Below are positions 1 through 11,829 of a stretch of 64,000 bases of DNA, piece by piece. Under the pieces are notes generated by a model. It saw only the letters and a program-made list of their open reading frames with translations. It did no database searches and was not told where the DNA came from. The stretch comes from Antilocapra americana (lineage: Eukaryota > Chordata > Mammalia > Artiodactyla > Antilocapridae), in assembly GCA_007570785.1 (NCBI GenBank), contig ML660201.1, positions 49,012,316-49,076,315 of the forward strand, written 5' to 3'. Each line of letters begins with the position of its first letter. The first letter of the stretch is position 1. Position numbers and translations under genes: made by a program.

Positions 1-335
1 AGCACTTTCAAGGTAATTGCAAGGACTCTGGAGAAAACTTTTCATCTTTGTAGCTGCTGGCACAAAAACTTCTTGAAGGAGAAAGGTCTTTGAAAAGTCC
101 ACTTTTCAAGGGTAGAAAGGGACCTTCCAGCTTGGACTTGGAGCTGCTATCCAGTTTTCTGCAGAAGAAAGGAGATTTTTCTGAAGCATAAAAGAGGAAG
201 AAGTGGGACTAGGTGCTGGGGGCAGGAGACCCGGGGAGAAGAGAGATGCCACCACAGCCCAGAGGAAGTTCAAGGGGCTTGTTGGGCACATACATGTGAG
301 ATGGACTCTGCCTAGTGCACTCTTCCCAGCTGAGG
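1..335. other. Intergenic, no gene recognised
   Basis: No conserved reading frame, RNA gene or clear repeat was recognised here. A poly-T run near 339-354 marks the edge of the adjoining SINE. Confidence 0.5.
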
Positions 336-472
336 TCTTTTTTTTTTTTTTTTGACCCACGCTGTGCGGCATGCAGAATCCTCATTCCCTGACCCAGGGA
401 TCACACCTGCACCGCTGCAGTGAACATGTCGAGTCTCAACTCCTGGACCACCATGGAAGTCCCTCAGCTGAA
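336..472 (-). repeat. CHR-type tRNA-derived SINE, antisense
   Basis: A T-run (A-tail on the minus strand) is followed by the diagnostic order of the cetartiodactyl tRNA-Glu-derived CHR SINE: a CCCTGACCCAGGGATCACAC-like block, then GGACCACCATGGAAGTCCC at the end. It is partial and diverged, as expected for an older family shared by ruminants and whales. It has no coding capacity. Confidence 0.7.
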
Positions 473-2235
473 ATCTTCAGTCAGGTCTCCACTGCTCATT
501 AACACAGCTTCTATCCCTGGGTTTGAACTGACCGAAACCAGTTTCGTCACGTATAATTGTATAGGTCCTTTTGGTTAATAACAGCAGCCACCAAGAGTTA
601 AGGGAGTTGAAAGTCACCTACTCCTTGTAACTCACTCCATAAGGTTACCGTAAGAGCAAGTTTCAGAATGAATTAGGCCCTGAAGACAGACACTTGTGAG
701 TAAGGAGGTAGTACTTTCAAGTGCAATCATTTGGGACCACAAAGAGGTGGTGAGGATGAAAATGAAGACCTTAGGCAAAGATGAACAAATCTTAGGGGGA
801 ACTACTATAAATGGATTTTCTGTATGTTTATTTATACACCTGTTACTTCATTCAAAAACTCACTAGAGACAGTGACGACTTGTTTGGGTTTAAAAATCCC
901 TATGTGACCTTATTCTCCAACCAGCGGGGAAGAAATACAATAAAACATGAATGGCATACAAATGTGCTTTGTGCACTGAAAAGCATGAACAATTTTTGTT
1001 CTCCAAAGGTGTCAACATTACAGATGAAAATCTAGGATGTTGTAGCTCTCAAACCAAGCATTCCTCTCCTCCACCAAGGATGGTCTATGCAGAGATTCCC
1101 TCATGAAGACACAGAGGGAATTATGAGAGGAGTCAGTTTCCCCTGTCCAGGCCAGGAGCAGGGAGGAAGTCCAGTCCAGCAGGTGGGACCGGGTGTCTGG
1201 AATCTGGTACGACACAGTACAAAAGGCAGACCTAAAGCAAGAGAGCATCTGACATTGGGGTCTAGCCAGCCAGCTGCCGAGAGAGATAGAACTCAGAAAA
1301 CAATAAAGACAACCCTGAGAGCAGTGGTCTCTCCAAATCCAGGAAGATGGGCAGCAAGTAGGATGGCATCCGGGACAACAGTAGGTTATAAGGCTGTAGT
1401 CACCGGAGTGAAATTTTGAAAGAGCACTGAGCAGAAACTGAGAAAGACAGGAGTAACAGGAGAGGTCCTGGAGGGACTGAGCCAGTGTGAGGCAGAAACT
1501 GAGTGCAGAGAGTGGAGAAAAATCCGTCACTGAGGGAGGCACAGCTGAGGGGCACGCTGGCCATACCTGAAGATGAGGCCTGCAGGGCCAGCAAACGCTC
1601 CTTAAATGCCACTTCCTAATGTCAGAATTAATCTCAGAAACAGAAAGAGTATTTTAAATAGGATACATTCAGCTAGAAGTAAGCAGAAACGGAACAGAAA
1701 GCAGTGGAACAATAAGGAGGTTGTTGACTCATGGGAAGTTCAGCAGCACGAGGCAGCGGCTCAGAATCCCTTTGCTGGTGACCTTCTTGACTCTGCCTCG
1801 CTCAGGCTGCAGGCAGAAAAGTGGCCCCTGTCACGCTGGCTTTGGGTGTGGGCAGAGCAAACACGGGGTGTATAAGCCATGCAGGCAGGGCGGGTATCTG
1901 AACAAAATCACACTGTTAGGAAGAAGGAAGGGGTAACAATGCCAGCAGCATGTCCCAGAACGCACCAAGGGCGGGAGGCAGCACAGGCGAGCAGCAGACC
2001 AGACTGTCCACGCTGTGGCATCCCTAACCAGCTGCATGATCTGGGGTGAGCCCCCTTGGCTCTTGAGGGCTCCATTTTTTTTTCATCTTATGTTAGAGTA
2101 ATTAAACAAGAGAATGTGGAAGATTCTATCCAGCTCTAAATAATCTTTGTGAAATGGGATGCTCATGGCTTACTCACTATATAAGCCTTCAGGTGTGGGA
2201 CATGATTCTGGTCCTTTGTAGAAGATTCCATTTTC
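473..2235. other. Intergenic, no gene recognised
   Basis: Several open frames of 70-174 codons cross both strands, but none resembles a known protein or has splice-site support. The reading frames at 1018-1612 overlap each other antisense, which is typical of chance openness. No repeat was identified with confidence. Confidence 0.5.
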
Positions 2236-2700
2236 TAGAGATGGCCAGAGCAATTCCTCCCACCCCACGTGCCCCCTGACTTGAGACCTTGCCACTCCAT
2301 CATCAGGATATTGAGCCTAATTCTCATTCCCTTGAATCTGTGCCGGCATGATGACTTGATTGTATCCATCATAGCTCATAACTAATAAACTATGGGAGAA
2401 GTAATGCTGAGTGACTGCCCAAAAAAACCATGCAGAATCCACTTGGTTCTCTCCAAACACTAGTTGCAGGGAATCCAGCACCTGGATATACATATAAGAA
2501 TTGAATAGTTGAATATAAGAAATTCAACTATTCTGAAAATGCCATGCTAGCGAGGCTAAGAGTAGGTGCTCATGTTGACAACCCAGTTGAGCCTCCAGTC
2601 CACAGCCACCATTGGCTGCCAACCATGAGTGTGTGCCATCTTGGGCATCCATCCTGGGCTGACCTTCAAATGATTAAAGCCTCGGCTAACACCATACTGC
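2236..2700. repeat. Possible MLT1-like (ERVL-MaLR) LTR remnant
   Basis: Blocks such as TTGAGACCTTGCCACTCCATC, the CCCAGTTGAGCCTCC stretch and ATCCATCCTGGGCTGACC recall the MLT1 group of ancient mammalian LTRs. The match is from recognition only and the edges are uncertain. A short perfect hairpin lies inside it at 2503-2533. Confidence 0.4.
2503..2533. repeat. Perfect 12-bp inverted repeat with 7-nt loop
   Basis: GAATAGTTGAAT at 2503-2514 is the exact reverse complement of ATTCAACTATTC at 2522-2533, separated by ATAAGAA. The arms are AT-rich. No function is implied. Confidence 0.8.
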
Positions 2701-3994
2701 AGCCCCATGAGAAATAATACAAGTAGAGGGCCCAGCTGCCTTTCTAGAATTCCTCAGAAAATCAAGAGCAAAGTAAAAACAAGTGTTGTTGGTCTGCACC
2801 CCTATGTTTCAGAGAGATTTGTCAGGCAGCAGAGATGACCAGAATAACCTTATAAAAGAGTGGGCATAAAGGAACATGGAAGGATTTAGAGTCAGCTTTA
2901 AGAGATTGTTTCTGATAGTTGTGAAACACTGAACATATCTCAGTTCCTTTTTTTTTTTTTTTTTGGCTATTTAAGGAAGCAATGGAAAGATTCTTTGGAG
3001 ACACGATCTGTGGGCATCTTACCAGGAGATAATAGCAGTGAACTTTCACCTTAATGCAGCCCTTTGGAGTTTGTAAAAAGCAAACCAACTCATTTGAGTG
3101 TCAGAACTACGGGGTAGAGCACAACTCAGCCTCCGTTTTGACCCAACACCCCTCCGGGAAGTCCTGAGACTATGACCCACCTGCTTTCCTCAGAAAGAAC
3201 ACTTAAGGTTGAGCAAAACCTCCCTTTCGTGAGCACCATATGTGATAGGCACACTGCCAGGCACTTTCCTAACTGTCTCTGCATTGTGCCTTCATATGGG
3301 GATAGCGAAGAGGCCTAGAGGCTTGGAGCTACCACATTCCTATGTTGGCACTCCTGTACTTGACATAGAGTTTCCTGTGATGGCCTCAGAGTCCAGTCCC
3401 CAGCAACCCTTTTCACAGCTGTTTTTAGCTGCTGCTGTCTCTGCTCTTACCAGATGCATCGTCTGGTTAATGGTTTTTCTTGCAGTGGGTATACAAACGA
3501 AACTGCGTGACGGCTCCATGAGATGGGCAGGGCAGATACTGCTAGTTACTACTAAGGTGATGGCCAGCCTTCACAATGGCCCCCAGTGGTTTATACTCCC
3601 GGCGTTCACATCCCTGAGTAGGGCTGACTTGGGTAACAGACGAGATAGTGCAGAAATGACAGTGCTTTGACTTCAGGGGCTTGCTCGTGAAAGATACTGT
3701 GGCTTCTGTCTTGCTGTCTTAGATTGTGCACTGTGGGGGAAGCCAGCTACCATGCCAGGAAGATACTCAAGCATCTCCATGGAGGAGTGTCCAGAGACCA
3801 GGGCCTCTGGCCAGCAGCCATGTGAACAAAGCTGTCTTTGAATGCAGATCCTCCAGCCCCAGTCAAGCCTTCAGATGGCTGCAGCCCCAAAGGACATCTT
3901 GACCTCATTCCATGAGACACTATGAGCCAAAACCACCTCAGTGAGTGGGTGAGATATTCGACCACAGACACTGTGAGCTAACACTTACTGTGTA
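2701..3994. other. Intergenic with a possible MIR remnant
   Basis: About 3232-3350 carries a MIR-like tract (GAGCACC...GGCACTTTCCTAACTG). The 142-codon + strand open frame starting at 3242 runs through that remnant and has no recognisable domain. A T-run is at 2948-2965. Nothing else stands out. Confidence 0.4.
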
Positions 3995-4130
3995 ACCTAC
4001 TGGATTCTGAAGGAATGTTTAAGAGTGACAGGTAATTAATACACCCCTTACCCAAGTGAGAAGCTGAGCCTCAGACACGGAGTGAGTTGCCCACAATCGC
4101 ACAGCTAGAGCTATGGGAGGACGGGGAGTC
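3995..4130. repeat. MIR SINE remnant
   Basis: The order 'AAGCTGAGCCTCAGACACGG', 'GAGTTGCCCACAATCGCACA', 'GCTAGAGCTATGGGAGGAC' matches the conserved MIR core (gaggctcagag, cttgcccaaggtcacacagctag). It is old and diverged. Confidence 0.6.
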
Positions 4131-5330
4131 ACTCACCTTGTGACTGCTGACCCACAGCACACGGGTTCTCTGACGGCCCCGTGATTCAGCAGTTCTCCAC
4201 TCTGCTTGGAGAGGCGGACAGGAGGCTGCAGGCACAATGCAGCAACTCCCCAGGCGGCTGCGGCCACACCCAGGTAGGGAGAGGGGCTGAGGCCCTCTGT
4301 TCCCAGCCCTGTGCAGCCCTCCTGAGCAGGAAGCACCAGAAACGGGGACTTCTTCCCACCAGGGCAGACCCACACCCGTGCAGGCTCACACACGTGTTCC
4401 GGCCTCAACCCCTACCACAAAGCAAACTACAGCTGATCCATGATGCTGCCAGTCCTGAAGGGCTACAATGGGAAAGATTTGTTGTCAGGGCTTGCCCTTA
4501 AGATCCTGCCTGCAACACAGGGTCTAGCCTTGCCCCTCAGCTTCCTCCCTGCTGATTCATGTGTCCACTTCAGAGAAGTCACCCCACTGAGGGGTACTTT
4601 CAGTTCCCATATGACTCACCAGCCATATGACCACCAGTCCCCCCTCTGCAAGCAGGGCCTGTGGGTGACGTGAGCTCTCTGTATTGACAGAGTGTGGTGG
4701 ACACAGGGTCAGCAAGTGACAAGTCTAGCTGGCTCTGTTTTCTCATCCTTCCAGCTGGGTTGGACTTATTGCAGCAAGAGCTATGATGGTCCCCTTGGAG
4801 GCGGGCGGGACTGCAAGTGGGCAAGTCTGGAGTGTAGCTGAAGATAAAAGGGCCAGAAGGGTTATGTAGTCCCTGCTAGTCTCCAGGGTCTCTAGCCAGG
4901 CTGTCAGCTGCAGGCAGGAAGCAAGGCTTCCCAGCAGAGACAGGCTCACGGTGGGCCAAGGATGCAACAGAGAGTAGCCTCTGGCTGTGCAGGAGACCTG
5001 TGGAAATGTGAGGGAGAGACCTGAGATGGTGAAACTCCTTGATAAGGGACCTAAAAGGTCCAGCAGAGAGTCTGGTGCCTATGTACTCCTGTGGCATTCA
5101 AAGACCTCCACAACAGGAGAGGATTTTTTTAAAATAGGGTGTAAGACACCTAAATTCTAATCTAAACCCAGGATCACATCACCTGGATCACCTTGGAAAA
5201 GTTGTTGGCCCATCTGGGCCTCAGTTTCTTCAAGAGCAGAGTCAAGTGAATGATTTTCTAACTGGGTTCCTTGGAGCCCAAGGATTCTGCAGACATCCCT
5301 CAGAGTTTGTCTTTGGGAGGGACCCTCTCA
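4131..5330. other. Intergenic with a MIR fragment
   Basis: About 5145-5270 (GATCACCTTGGAAAAGTTG, then GGGCCTCAGTTTCTTC) is a MIR-type fragment. The remainder, including several 70-100 codon open frames on both strands at 4.1-5.1 kb, shows no recognisable product. Confidence 0.45.
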
Positions 5331-5334
5331 ACCT

Positions 5335-5612
5335 ATATTGTCCCACAGAAATAGTAAGTAAGCCACACATGCAATTAAAATTTTTCTAGTATACATGTTT
5401 TTAAAATTCTAAGAAGAAATAGAATTAATTTTAAGAGTATTTTTTATTTAATCTATCTAGAGTGTTGCCATTCCAACAAGTAATAAGTTTATTACATTTA
5501 TTAATAAAATATTTTTCATTCTCTTTTTCTGTACTATATCTTCAATATCTGGCTTATAATTTGTACTTAAGCACATCTCAATAGGGACCAGCCACATATC
5601 CCGTGCACAGTA
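5335..5612 (+). repeat. Ancient hAT-type DNA transposon remnant (MER family)
   Basis: The stretch contains AGCCACACATGCAATTAAAA, TTTTATTTAATCTATC, and CTTAAGCACATCTCAATAGG followed by AGCCACAT. These blocks recur in a mammalian-wide nonautonomous hAT repeat whose ends carry AGCCACATGTGGCT-like sequence. A second copy is at 44770-44965. The exact family name (MER3/MER33-like) is not settled from reading alone. Confidence 0.55.
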
Positions 5613-6880
5613 GCCTGAGTTATATCCCTGACCTGTGAAGAGGGAGGAGATCTCCCCCTGGTGGACAAAACAGGAAAGTGCATGGGAAGCAGGTATTAGA
5701 ACCAGCAAAATGATTTTGGACTGTGAGCTATCACATCCATTTTCTTGATTCAGTAATCACGTGTAATGTCAGCAGTAACTGTATGGTGAGGGCATTTGGA
5801 GAGAGCACATACAAATCAGAGAAGCAGGTTAAGGCCAGGATCCTGAGGAAACTGTGAGAATTGATGGCTTCCGGGAAGAGAGTTGAGTGTGGACTGTTCT
5901 TTCGAGAAATGTTATTCTGAAGGGGAGGGACATGCAAGGGATGGGGCACAAAATAGGAGGGTGTTTTAGGTGGGGGTGAAGGTATTTGGACAACAGTACA
6001 GGCTGAAGAATAATTGTCATGATCGGAGCAAAGGAACCAGAGGCATTCAGGAGGCAGACCTGCAGAGTTGGTTAGCAATACACACCTTGGGGGCAGCTTC
6101 ACTGGCTCCTGACTGTGACTTCAGTCTAATTACTGACCTTCTTGTGCTTCTGTTCTCACATCAGCACAACGGTACCTGCCTCTGTGTTTGCAGCGTGGTG
6201 AGTTGTGTTTGCTATGAGGATTGATTCTTTTTTTTTTTTCCCAAAATAACATTCAGATGCTAATAGTAGACATAAGAAAGCAGCTATAGTGATTAGAGGG
6301 ATTCCTTCAGAGGGGCAGCATTTTCTGTGAGTGCTCATATACCAGTCTGCCTTTTCCTCAGTGAGTTGAAGTTCAAATGCTGTTAGATGGCAAGTCTGAG
6401 TATTCCCTACTCAGCATCGTTTCAACAGGGGGCAGTGGCCCACAACACATTTCTCTAGCATCTTTAAACTGAAACTACCAAGACAAGCTTCCTGACCTAG
6501 CAGGGGCATTTGGAACCAAGGAGGGCCTGCCTCTTGTTATACGTCCTTCCCAGGGAAATATGGAACTTACCAGGAGTCACAATTCTATTTTTTAACTTTG
6601 ATGCTGATGAATTCAATGATTTTTTTTTTTTCAAAATAATGGTTACCACCTGTTGAGCCACTAAGTGGCAGTTGATGACCAGTATCCTGTCTAATCCTAT
6701 TAGGTCTGCAAGGTGAGATTAATTTACAAAAATCACATTATGCCATAAACATCATTCAGAATAGTTTTGTTTCAACACAGTGTTTTTGAGCTACAACTGT
6801 GGACCTGTAATAATGATTAATATTATTGATATTTCTGATTGCTGCTTTGTCTGTTTTACTGTGTGTGCATGTACCAGCAT
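5613..6880. other. Intergenic with two MIR fragments
   Basis: MIR-like cores are visible near 6095-6225 (TAATTACTGACCTTC, GGTACCTGCCTC) and 6640-6740 (ACCACCTGTTGAGCCACTA). T-runs are at 6229-6239 and 6620-6631. No gene was recognised. Confidence 0.4.
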
Positions 6881-7200
6881 TTTCTGTATCCCATTTCCTA
6901 GTGACAGACACCGATTGTCCCCAGTCTTGGCCATCACAAACAATGTTGCAGTGAGCATCTTCCCATCTATCTCCTGAGGCCTGTGCAGAGTTTCTCTGGA
7001 TGAGGAACCCAAGAGTGGAGCAGCTAGATCAGAGGGTATTCGCAGCCTTCCCGTCTCCCAGAGTGTCCCTCCAAATGCTACACCAGTTTCCTCTCTCACC
7101 AGCCTTGCCTCCAGGGTTCTCACTTTCCCCTTTCTCATTACTCCTTGATATTTTGACTTTCTAACTTTGGCCAAATACATGGGCAGAAAATGATGTCTGG
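6881..7200 (-). repeat. L1 (old L1M/L1ME) fragment, antisense
   Basis: The + strand reads as antisense 3' L1: CATCACAAACAATGTTGCAG, then AACCCAAGAGTGGAGCAGCT, then CCAAATGCTACACCAG. This order matches the 3' region of old mammalian L1 elements. A MIR-like tract follows at about 7370-7520. Confidence 0.55.
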
Positions 7201-7569
7201 CAGCTTTAGTTTACGTATGCCTGATTGCTCCTGAAGCCTCCTTATATTCCTTGAGCCGTTCCAGACTTGGATTCAAAGGGCAGCTTCTGTCCAGGAACAG
7301 GTCGCATTTTCTGATAGACTCTTTACCAGGTGAGCTGGTGTGTTTTGGTATAGCTACTGCTCCCACCAGCCCTGGAAAGTATTCACAGCACACGAGACTC
7401 AGAGAGCTTAGTGACTGACCCTTGGGTTGTCCAGACAGTTATCACTAGAACTGGGATGAGAATCAAGGTGTCCTGACCCCTCACCAAGGCCCTTCCTACT
7501 TGACTGTGTTACACTGGAGCCCATCAATAAGAGATGGCCTGTCCCCCAAAGCACAGGTTTCAAATGTTT
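7201..7569. repeat. Unique sequence plus MIR remnant
   Basis: About 7370-7520 carries the MIR-like series AGACTCAGAGAGCTTAGTGA, GTTATCACTAGAACTGGGAT, TCAAGGTGTCCTGACCCC. The first part shows nothing recognisable. Confidence 0.45.
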
Positions 7570-8065
7570 GTAAGAGAGCTGAGGGGTTTGTTTTTTCTTT
7601 TGTTTCTTTAATCAGCTTCATTGAGATTATCATTTACATGCAATGAAATGCTAAATGGGTGTTAAGTGGGTGTCTCCACATATCACTTATCACTTACCAC
7701 ATTGATTATACACCAATGTAAACACCACCAAGCAAGATATGAAACATTCCTGACACTCCCAGAAGGTTCCCAGATGATCACCCACCCCTGGCAACTACTT
7801 ATTTGCTTTCAGTTGTAAATTAGATTTGTCTTACCCAGATTTTCCAAAGTTTTGTTCGGAATGTGTACTCTTGTGTCACTCAGCATTTTGTGAGGCTCAA
7901 CAATATTGTTGCAAGGACTAGTAGTTTGTTACTTTTTTATTGCTGACTGGCATTCAACTGTACGTCTGTACCACAGTTTATTGGTCCCTTCGCTAGTGGA
8001 TGGACAGTTGGTTGGTTCCAGCTTGGGGGTATAATGAATAAAGCTGCTGCTAAGACTTTAAATCC
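7570..8065 (-). repeat. L1M 3' region, antisense
   Basis: The + strand shows antisense L1M 3' sequence: CACCCCTGGCAACTACTTAT, CACTCAGCATTTTGTGAGGC, TTTTTATTGCTGACTGGCAT, GGTATAATGAATAAAGCTGC. A second antisense L1 begins with the same landmarks at 8160, so two copies lie in tandem. Confidence 0.65.
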
Positions 8066-8159
8066 AAGGCTTTACTTAGAGAACAGGGCTAGGACCAAGT
8101 GGAGGAACCTAAGATGAAAAATTTAAGGAGACACTCACTCTCAGGTTTAGGAATTGGAC

Positions 8160-8518
8160 TGTATGTGTACAATTCCTCCCCTAATCACCACCTTCATCAA
8201 GATACAGAACAATTCTATCATCACAAAGATGCCCCCTCCTTACCCTTTCTAGTAACAGTCTGCCCCCAACCTTCCTAACCCTGGCAACTACTGATCTGCT
8301 TTTCATCTCTGATTTTATCACTTCAGGAATGTTATGTAAATAGACTTGCTCAGCATGTGACCTTTTGAGATTGCTTTTTTTTTTTTTTAACAAATCATAA
8401 AACTCCTGAGGTCTATGCATAGCTTGCTTTTTCTTACTGAGTAGTATCCAATGGTATGGAATTTAGCCATTCAGCCATTATGGGACATTTTGACTGTTTA
8501 CAGTTTGGGGCTATTAAG
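8160..8518 (-). repeat. L1 scaffold, segment 1 (antisense)
   Basis: Antisense L1 3' sequence (CCTGGCAACTACTGATCTGC, CTTACTGAGTAGTATCCAAT, CAGTTTGGGGCTATTAAGAA). This is the first piece of one L1 that resumes at 8607-8672, 8851-9007, 11080-11829, 16743-17351 and 19867-20290. The order of L1 landmarks is preserved across the pieces, so the intervening elements are later insertions. Confidence 0.7.
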
Positions 8519-8525
8519 AATTTGT

Positions 8526-8602
8526 TTTTGTTGTTAAGTTGCTCAGTAATGTCTGACTCTTTGCAACACCATGGACTGCAGGATGCCAGGCTTCCCTGGT
8601 GT
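8526..8602 (-). repeat. Short BovB/ART2 3'-end fragment in L1
   Basis: TCTGACTCTTTGCAACACCA, TGGACTGCAGGATGCCAGGC and TTCCCTGG are the antisense 3' end of BovB-derived sequence. L1 sequence resumes afterwards (CACACTCTTTTCCAGAACGG). Confidence 0.6.
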
Positions 8603-8672
8603 GTGTTTGATTACTAACGTCACACTCTTTTCCAGAACGGCCATGCCAGTTCACATTTCCTACAGCAATGAA

Positions 8673-8850
8673 TTGTTGTTTGAGTCTCTCAGTCGGGTCC
8701 GACTCTGCAACCCCATGGACTGTAGCCCACCAGGCTCCTCTGCCCATGGAACTTTCCAGGCAAGAATACTGGAGTGGGTTGCCATTTCTTTCTTCAGGGA
8801 ATCTTCCCGACCCAGGGAGAGAACCTGAGACTCCTGCATTGGCAAGCAAT
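8673..8850 (-). repeat. Bov-tA-type SINE, antisense
   Basis: The Bov-A monomer (GTCCGACTCTGCAACCCCAT, CCACCAGGCTCCTCTGCCCA, GAATACTGGAGTGGGTTGCC) is joined to a tRNA-related end (CCCGACCCAGGGAGAGAACC, CTCCTGCATTGGCAAG). That composite is the ruminant Bov-tA SINE. It sits inside the L1 scaffold. Confidence 0.8.
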
Positions 8851-9007
8851 GTGCTCACCATATTATGTGGTTTGCAAATGCTTTCTCTCAGTCTGTAACA
8901 TACCTTACCAGTGTCATTTGCAGGCAGAGGTTTTTCATTTTCACTAAGTCTAGTTCATCTGTCTTTTATGTATGCTTTTGGTGTTCTAAGAATTTGTCAA
9001 CAAGCTT

Positions 9008-11051
9008 TCAGTTCAGTTCAGTCGCTCAGTCGTGTCTGACTCTTTGCGACCCCATGGACTGCAGCATGCCAGGCTTCCCTGGCTATCACCAACTCTGAGA
9101 GCTTGCTCAGACTCATATCCATCGAGTTGGTGATGCCATCCAACTATCTCATCCTCTGTCGTCTCCTGCTCCTGCCTTGGATCCTTCCCAGCAACAGAGT
9201 CTTTGCCAGTGAGTCAGTTCTTTGCATCACATGGCCAAAATATTGGAGTTTCAGCTTCAATATCAGTCTTTTCAATGAATATTCAGGACTGATTTCCTTT
9301 AGGATGGACTGGTTGGATCTCCTAGCAATCCAAGGGACTCTCAAGAGTCTTCTCCAGCACCACAGTTCAAAAGCATCAAATCTTTCATGCTCAGCTTTCT
9401 TTATAGTCCAACTCTCACATCCACACATACTACTGGAAAAACCAAAGCTTTGACTAGATGAACCTTTGTTGGCAAAGTAATGTCTCTGCTTTTTAATATA
9501 CTATCTAGGTTGGTCATAGCTTTTCTTCCAAGGAGCAAACATCTTTTAATTTCATGGTTGCAGGTACCATCTGCAGTGGTTTTGGAGCCCCCAAAAATAA
9601 AGTCTGTCACTATTTCCATTGTTTCCCCATCTATTTGCCATGAAGTGATGGGACCAGATGCCATGATCTTAGTTTTTTAAATGTTGAGTTTTAGGCCAAC
9701 TTTTTCACTCTCGTCTTTTACTTTCATCAAGAGGCTCTTTAGTTCTTCTTCACTTTCTGCCACAAGGGTGGTGTCATCTGCATATCTAAGGTTATTGATA
9801 TTTCTCCCGGCACTCTTGATTCCAGCTTGTGCTTCACCCAGACAGGCATTTTGCATGATGTACATTGCATAGACATTAAATAAGCTGCTGCTGCTGCTAA
9901 ATCATTTCAGTTGTGTCCGACTCTGTGCAGCCCCATGGACTGCAGCCTACCAAGCTCTTCTGTCCCTGGGATTCTCCAAGCAAGAACACTGGAGTGGGTT
10001 GCCATTTCCTTCTCCAATGCATGAGAATGAAAAGTGAAAGTGAAGTCACTCAGTTGTGTCTGAGTCTCTGCAACCCCATGGACTGCAGCCTACCAGGCTC
10101 CTCCATCCATGGGAGTTTCCAGGAAAGAGTACTGGAATGGGGTGCCAATGCATTCTCCAATTAAATAAGCAAGGTGACAATATACAACCTTGACGTACTC
10201 CTTTCCCTCTTTGGAACCAGTCTGTTGTTCCAGGTCCGGTCCTAATTGTTGCTTCCTGACCTGCATACAGATTTCTCAAGAGGCAGGGCAGGTGGTCTGG
10301 TATTATCACCTCTGAAAGAATTTTCCATAATTTGTTGTAATCCATACAGTCAAAGGCTTTGGTGTAGTCAATAAAGCAGAAGTACATGTTTTTCTGGAAC
10401 TCTCTTGCTTTTTCAATGATCCAACAGACGTTGCCAATTTGATCTCTGGTTCCTCTGCCTTTTCTAAATCCAGCTTGAACATCTGGAAGTTCACAGTTCC
10501 CGTACAGTTGAAGCCTGGCTTGGAGAATTTTGAGCATTACTTTATTAGCATGTGAGATGAATACAATTGTGTAATAGTTTGAGCATTCTTTGGCATCGCC
10601 TTTCTTTGGGACTGGAATGAAAACTGACCTTTTCCAGTCCTGTGACCACTGCTGAGTTTTCCAAATTTGCTGGCATATTGAGTGCAGCACTTTCACAGCA
10701 TCATCTTTTAGGAGCTGAAATAGCTCAACTGGAATTCCATCACCTCCACTAGCTTTGTTCGTAGTGATGCTTCCTAAGGCCCACTTGACTTTGCACTCCA
10801 GGATGTCTAGCTCTAGGTGTATGATCACACCATCGTGGTTATCTGGGTCATGAAGATCTTTTTGTACAGTTCTTCTGTGTATTCTTGCCAACTCTTCTTA
10901 GTATCTTCTGCTTCTGTTGGGTCCATACCATTTCTGTGCTTTATTGTTCCCATCTTTGCATGAAATGTTCCCTTGGTATCTCTAATTTTCTTGAAGAGGT
11001 CTCTGGTCTTTTCCATTCTATTGTTTCCCTCTATTTCTTTGCATTGATCAC
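9008..11051 (-). mobile_element. BovB (RTE-type) LINE, 5'-truncated, antisense, hosting a Bov-A2 SINE
   Basis: BovB is an RTE-clade non-LTR retrotransposon. The copy lies on the minus strand: its 3' end is near 9008 (TCAGTTCAGTTCAGTCGCTC on the + strand) and its truncated 5' end near 11051. Minus-strand frames at 9144-10891 keep recognisable reverse-transcriptase sequence, including KAFDCMDYNKLW and VRQGCILSPCLFN, the region just before the YADD-type catalytic motif. YADDTT itself is readable in the minus-strand frame at 9677-9865. Frameshifts and a nested SINE (9886-10159) break the frame, so the copy is dead. It interrupts the antisense L1, which resumes near 11080. Confidence 0.9.
9886..10159 (+). 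mobile_element. Bov-A2 dimeric SINE with target-site duplication
   Basis: The element begins with a (GCT)n stretch and holds two Bov-A monomers, each with the series TGTGTC-GACTCT, CCCATGGACTGCAGCCTACC and ACTGGAGTGGG or its variant. It is flanked by a perfect 11-bp duplication ATTAAATAAGC (9875-9885 and 10160-10170). It therefore inserted into an existing BovB and post-dates it. Confidence 0.9.
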
Positions 11052-11079
11052 TAATTCAAAATTTAAATTGAGGTTGTTT

Positions 11080-11829
11080 TTGTTTTTTTTTTTTTTGACC
11101 TATAAGTATCCAGTTGCTCCAGCACCATTTGTTGAAAAGTCTGCCCTTCCTCCAGGGAATTACTTTTGCACGTGTGTCAAAAATCATATGGTTTCACTGG
11201 TGTGAGACAATTCTGGGCTTTCCATTCTCTTCCATTAATCAAATCTTGGAGAATTTTTCTAAAAATTTCATTATAATCATATATCATTTGAGGGAGATTT
11301 GACAATTTTACTATGATGAATCTTCCAAACAGTGGATGTCTCTTCATTTATATAGCTTTTTAAAAAATTTACTTCATCAGTATTTTGCAGTTTTTAGTAT
11401 ACATATTTTATACATTTTGGTGATTTATGCACAGGTATTTCTTTTTTGAAAGAGAGGTTTGTAAATATAATATTAACTTTAATTTTGCTTTCCATGTGTT
11501 TCTTGCTAGTATATAGAAATGCCATTGATTTTTTTATGTTGATCTTATATTTTGCAGCTTTGCTAAGCTCACTTACTATCCTAGAAATTGTTTCAGTTTT
11601 GTTTTTGGATGTTATTAGACGATTATGTGAGCTGCAAACAGAGACAGATTCATTTATTCCTTTTCATCCTGTATGCCTTTTATTTCCTTCTGCCTTTTTG
11701 TGCTGCACAAGGCTTCCGGTACTGTATTGAACACAAGTACTTAATACAGACACCCTTGCCTTGCTCCCAGTCTTAGGGAAAAACATTCAGTCTTTCAACA
11801 TTAATATTTTATTAGCTACTGGTTTTTTA
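11080..11829 (-). repeat. L1 scaffold, segment 4 (antisense ORF2)
   Basis: Antisense L1 ORF2 sequence: CAGTTGCTCCAGCACCATTT, GTTGAAAAGTCTGCCCTTCC, CTTTGCTAAGCTCACTTACT, ACCCTTGCCTTGCTCCCAGT. It stops at the retroviral LTR edge (11830) and picks up again at 16743 in register. Confidence 0.8.

Noticed and set aside
10046..10891. 281-codon reverse-transcriptase frame as a live gene
   Set aside because: It is BovB RT sequence in a 5'-truncated, frameshifted element; its C-terminal end reads into the nested Bov-A2 SINE.
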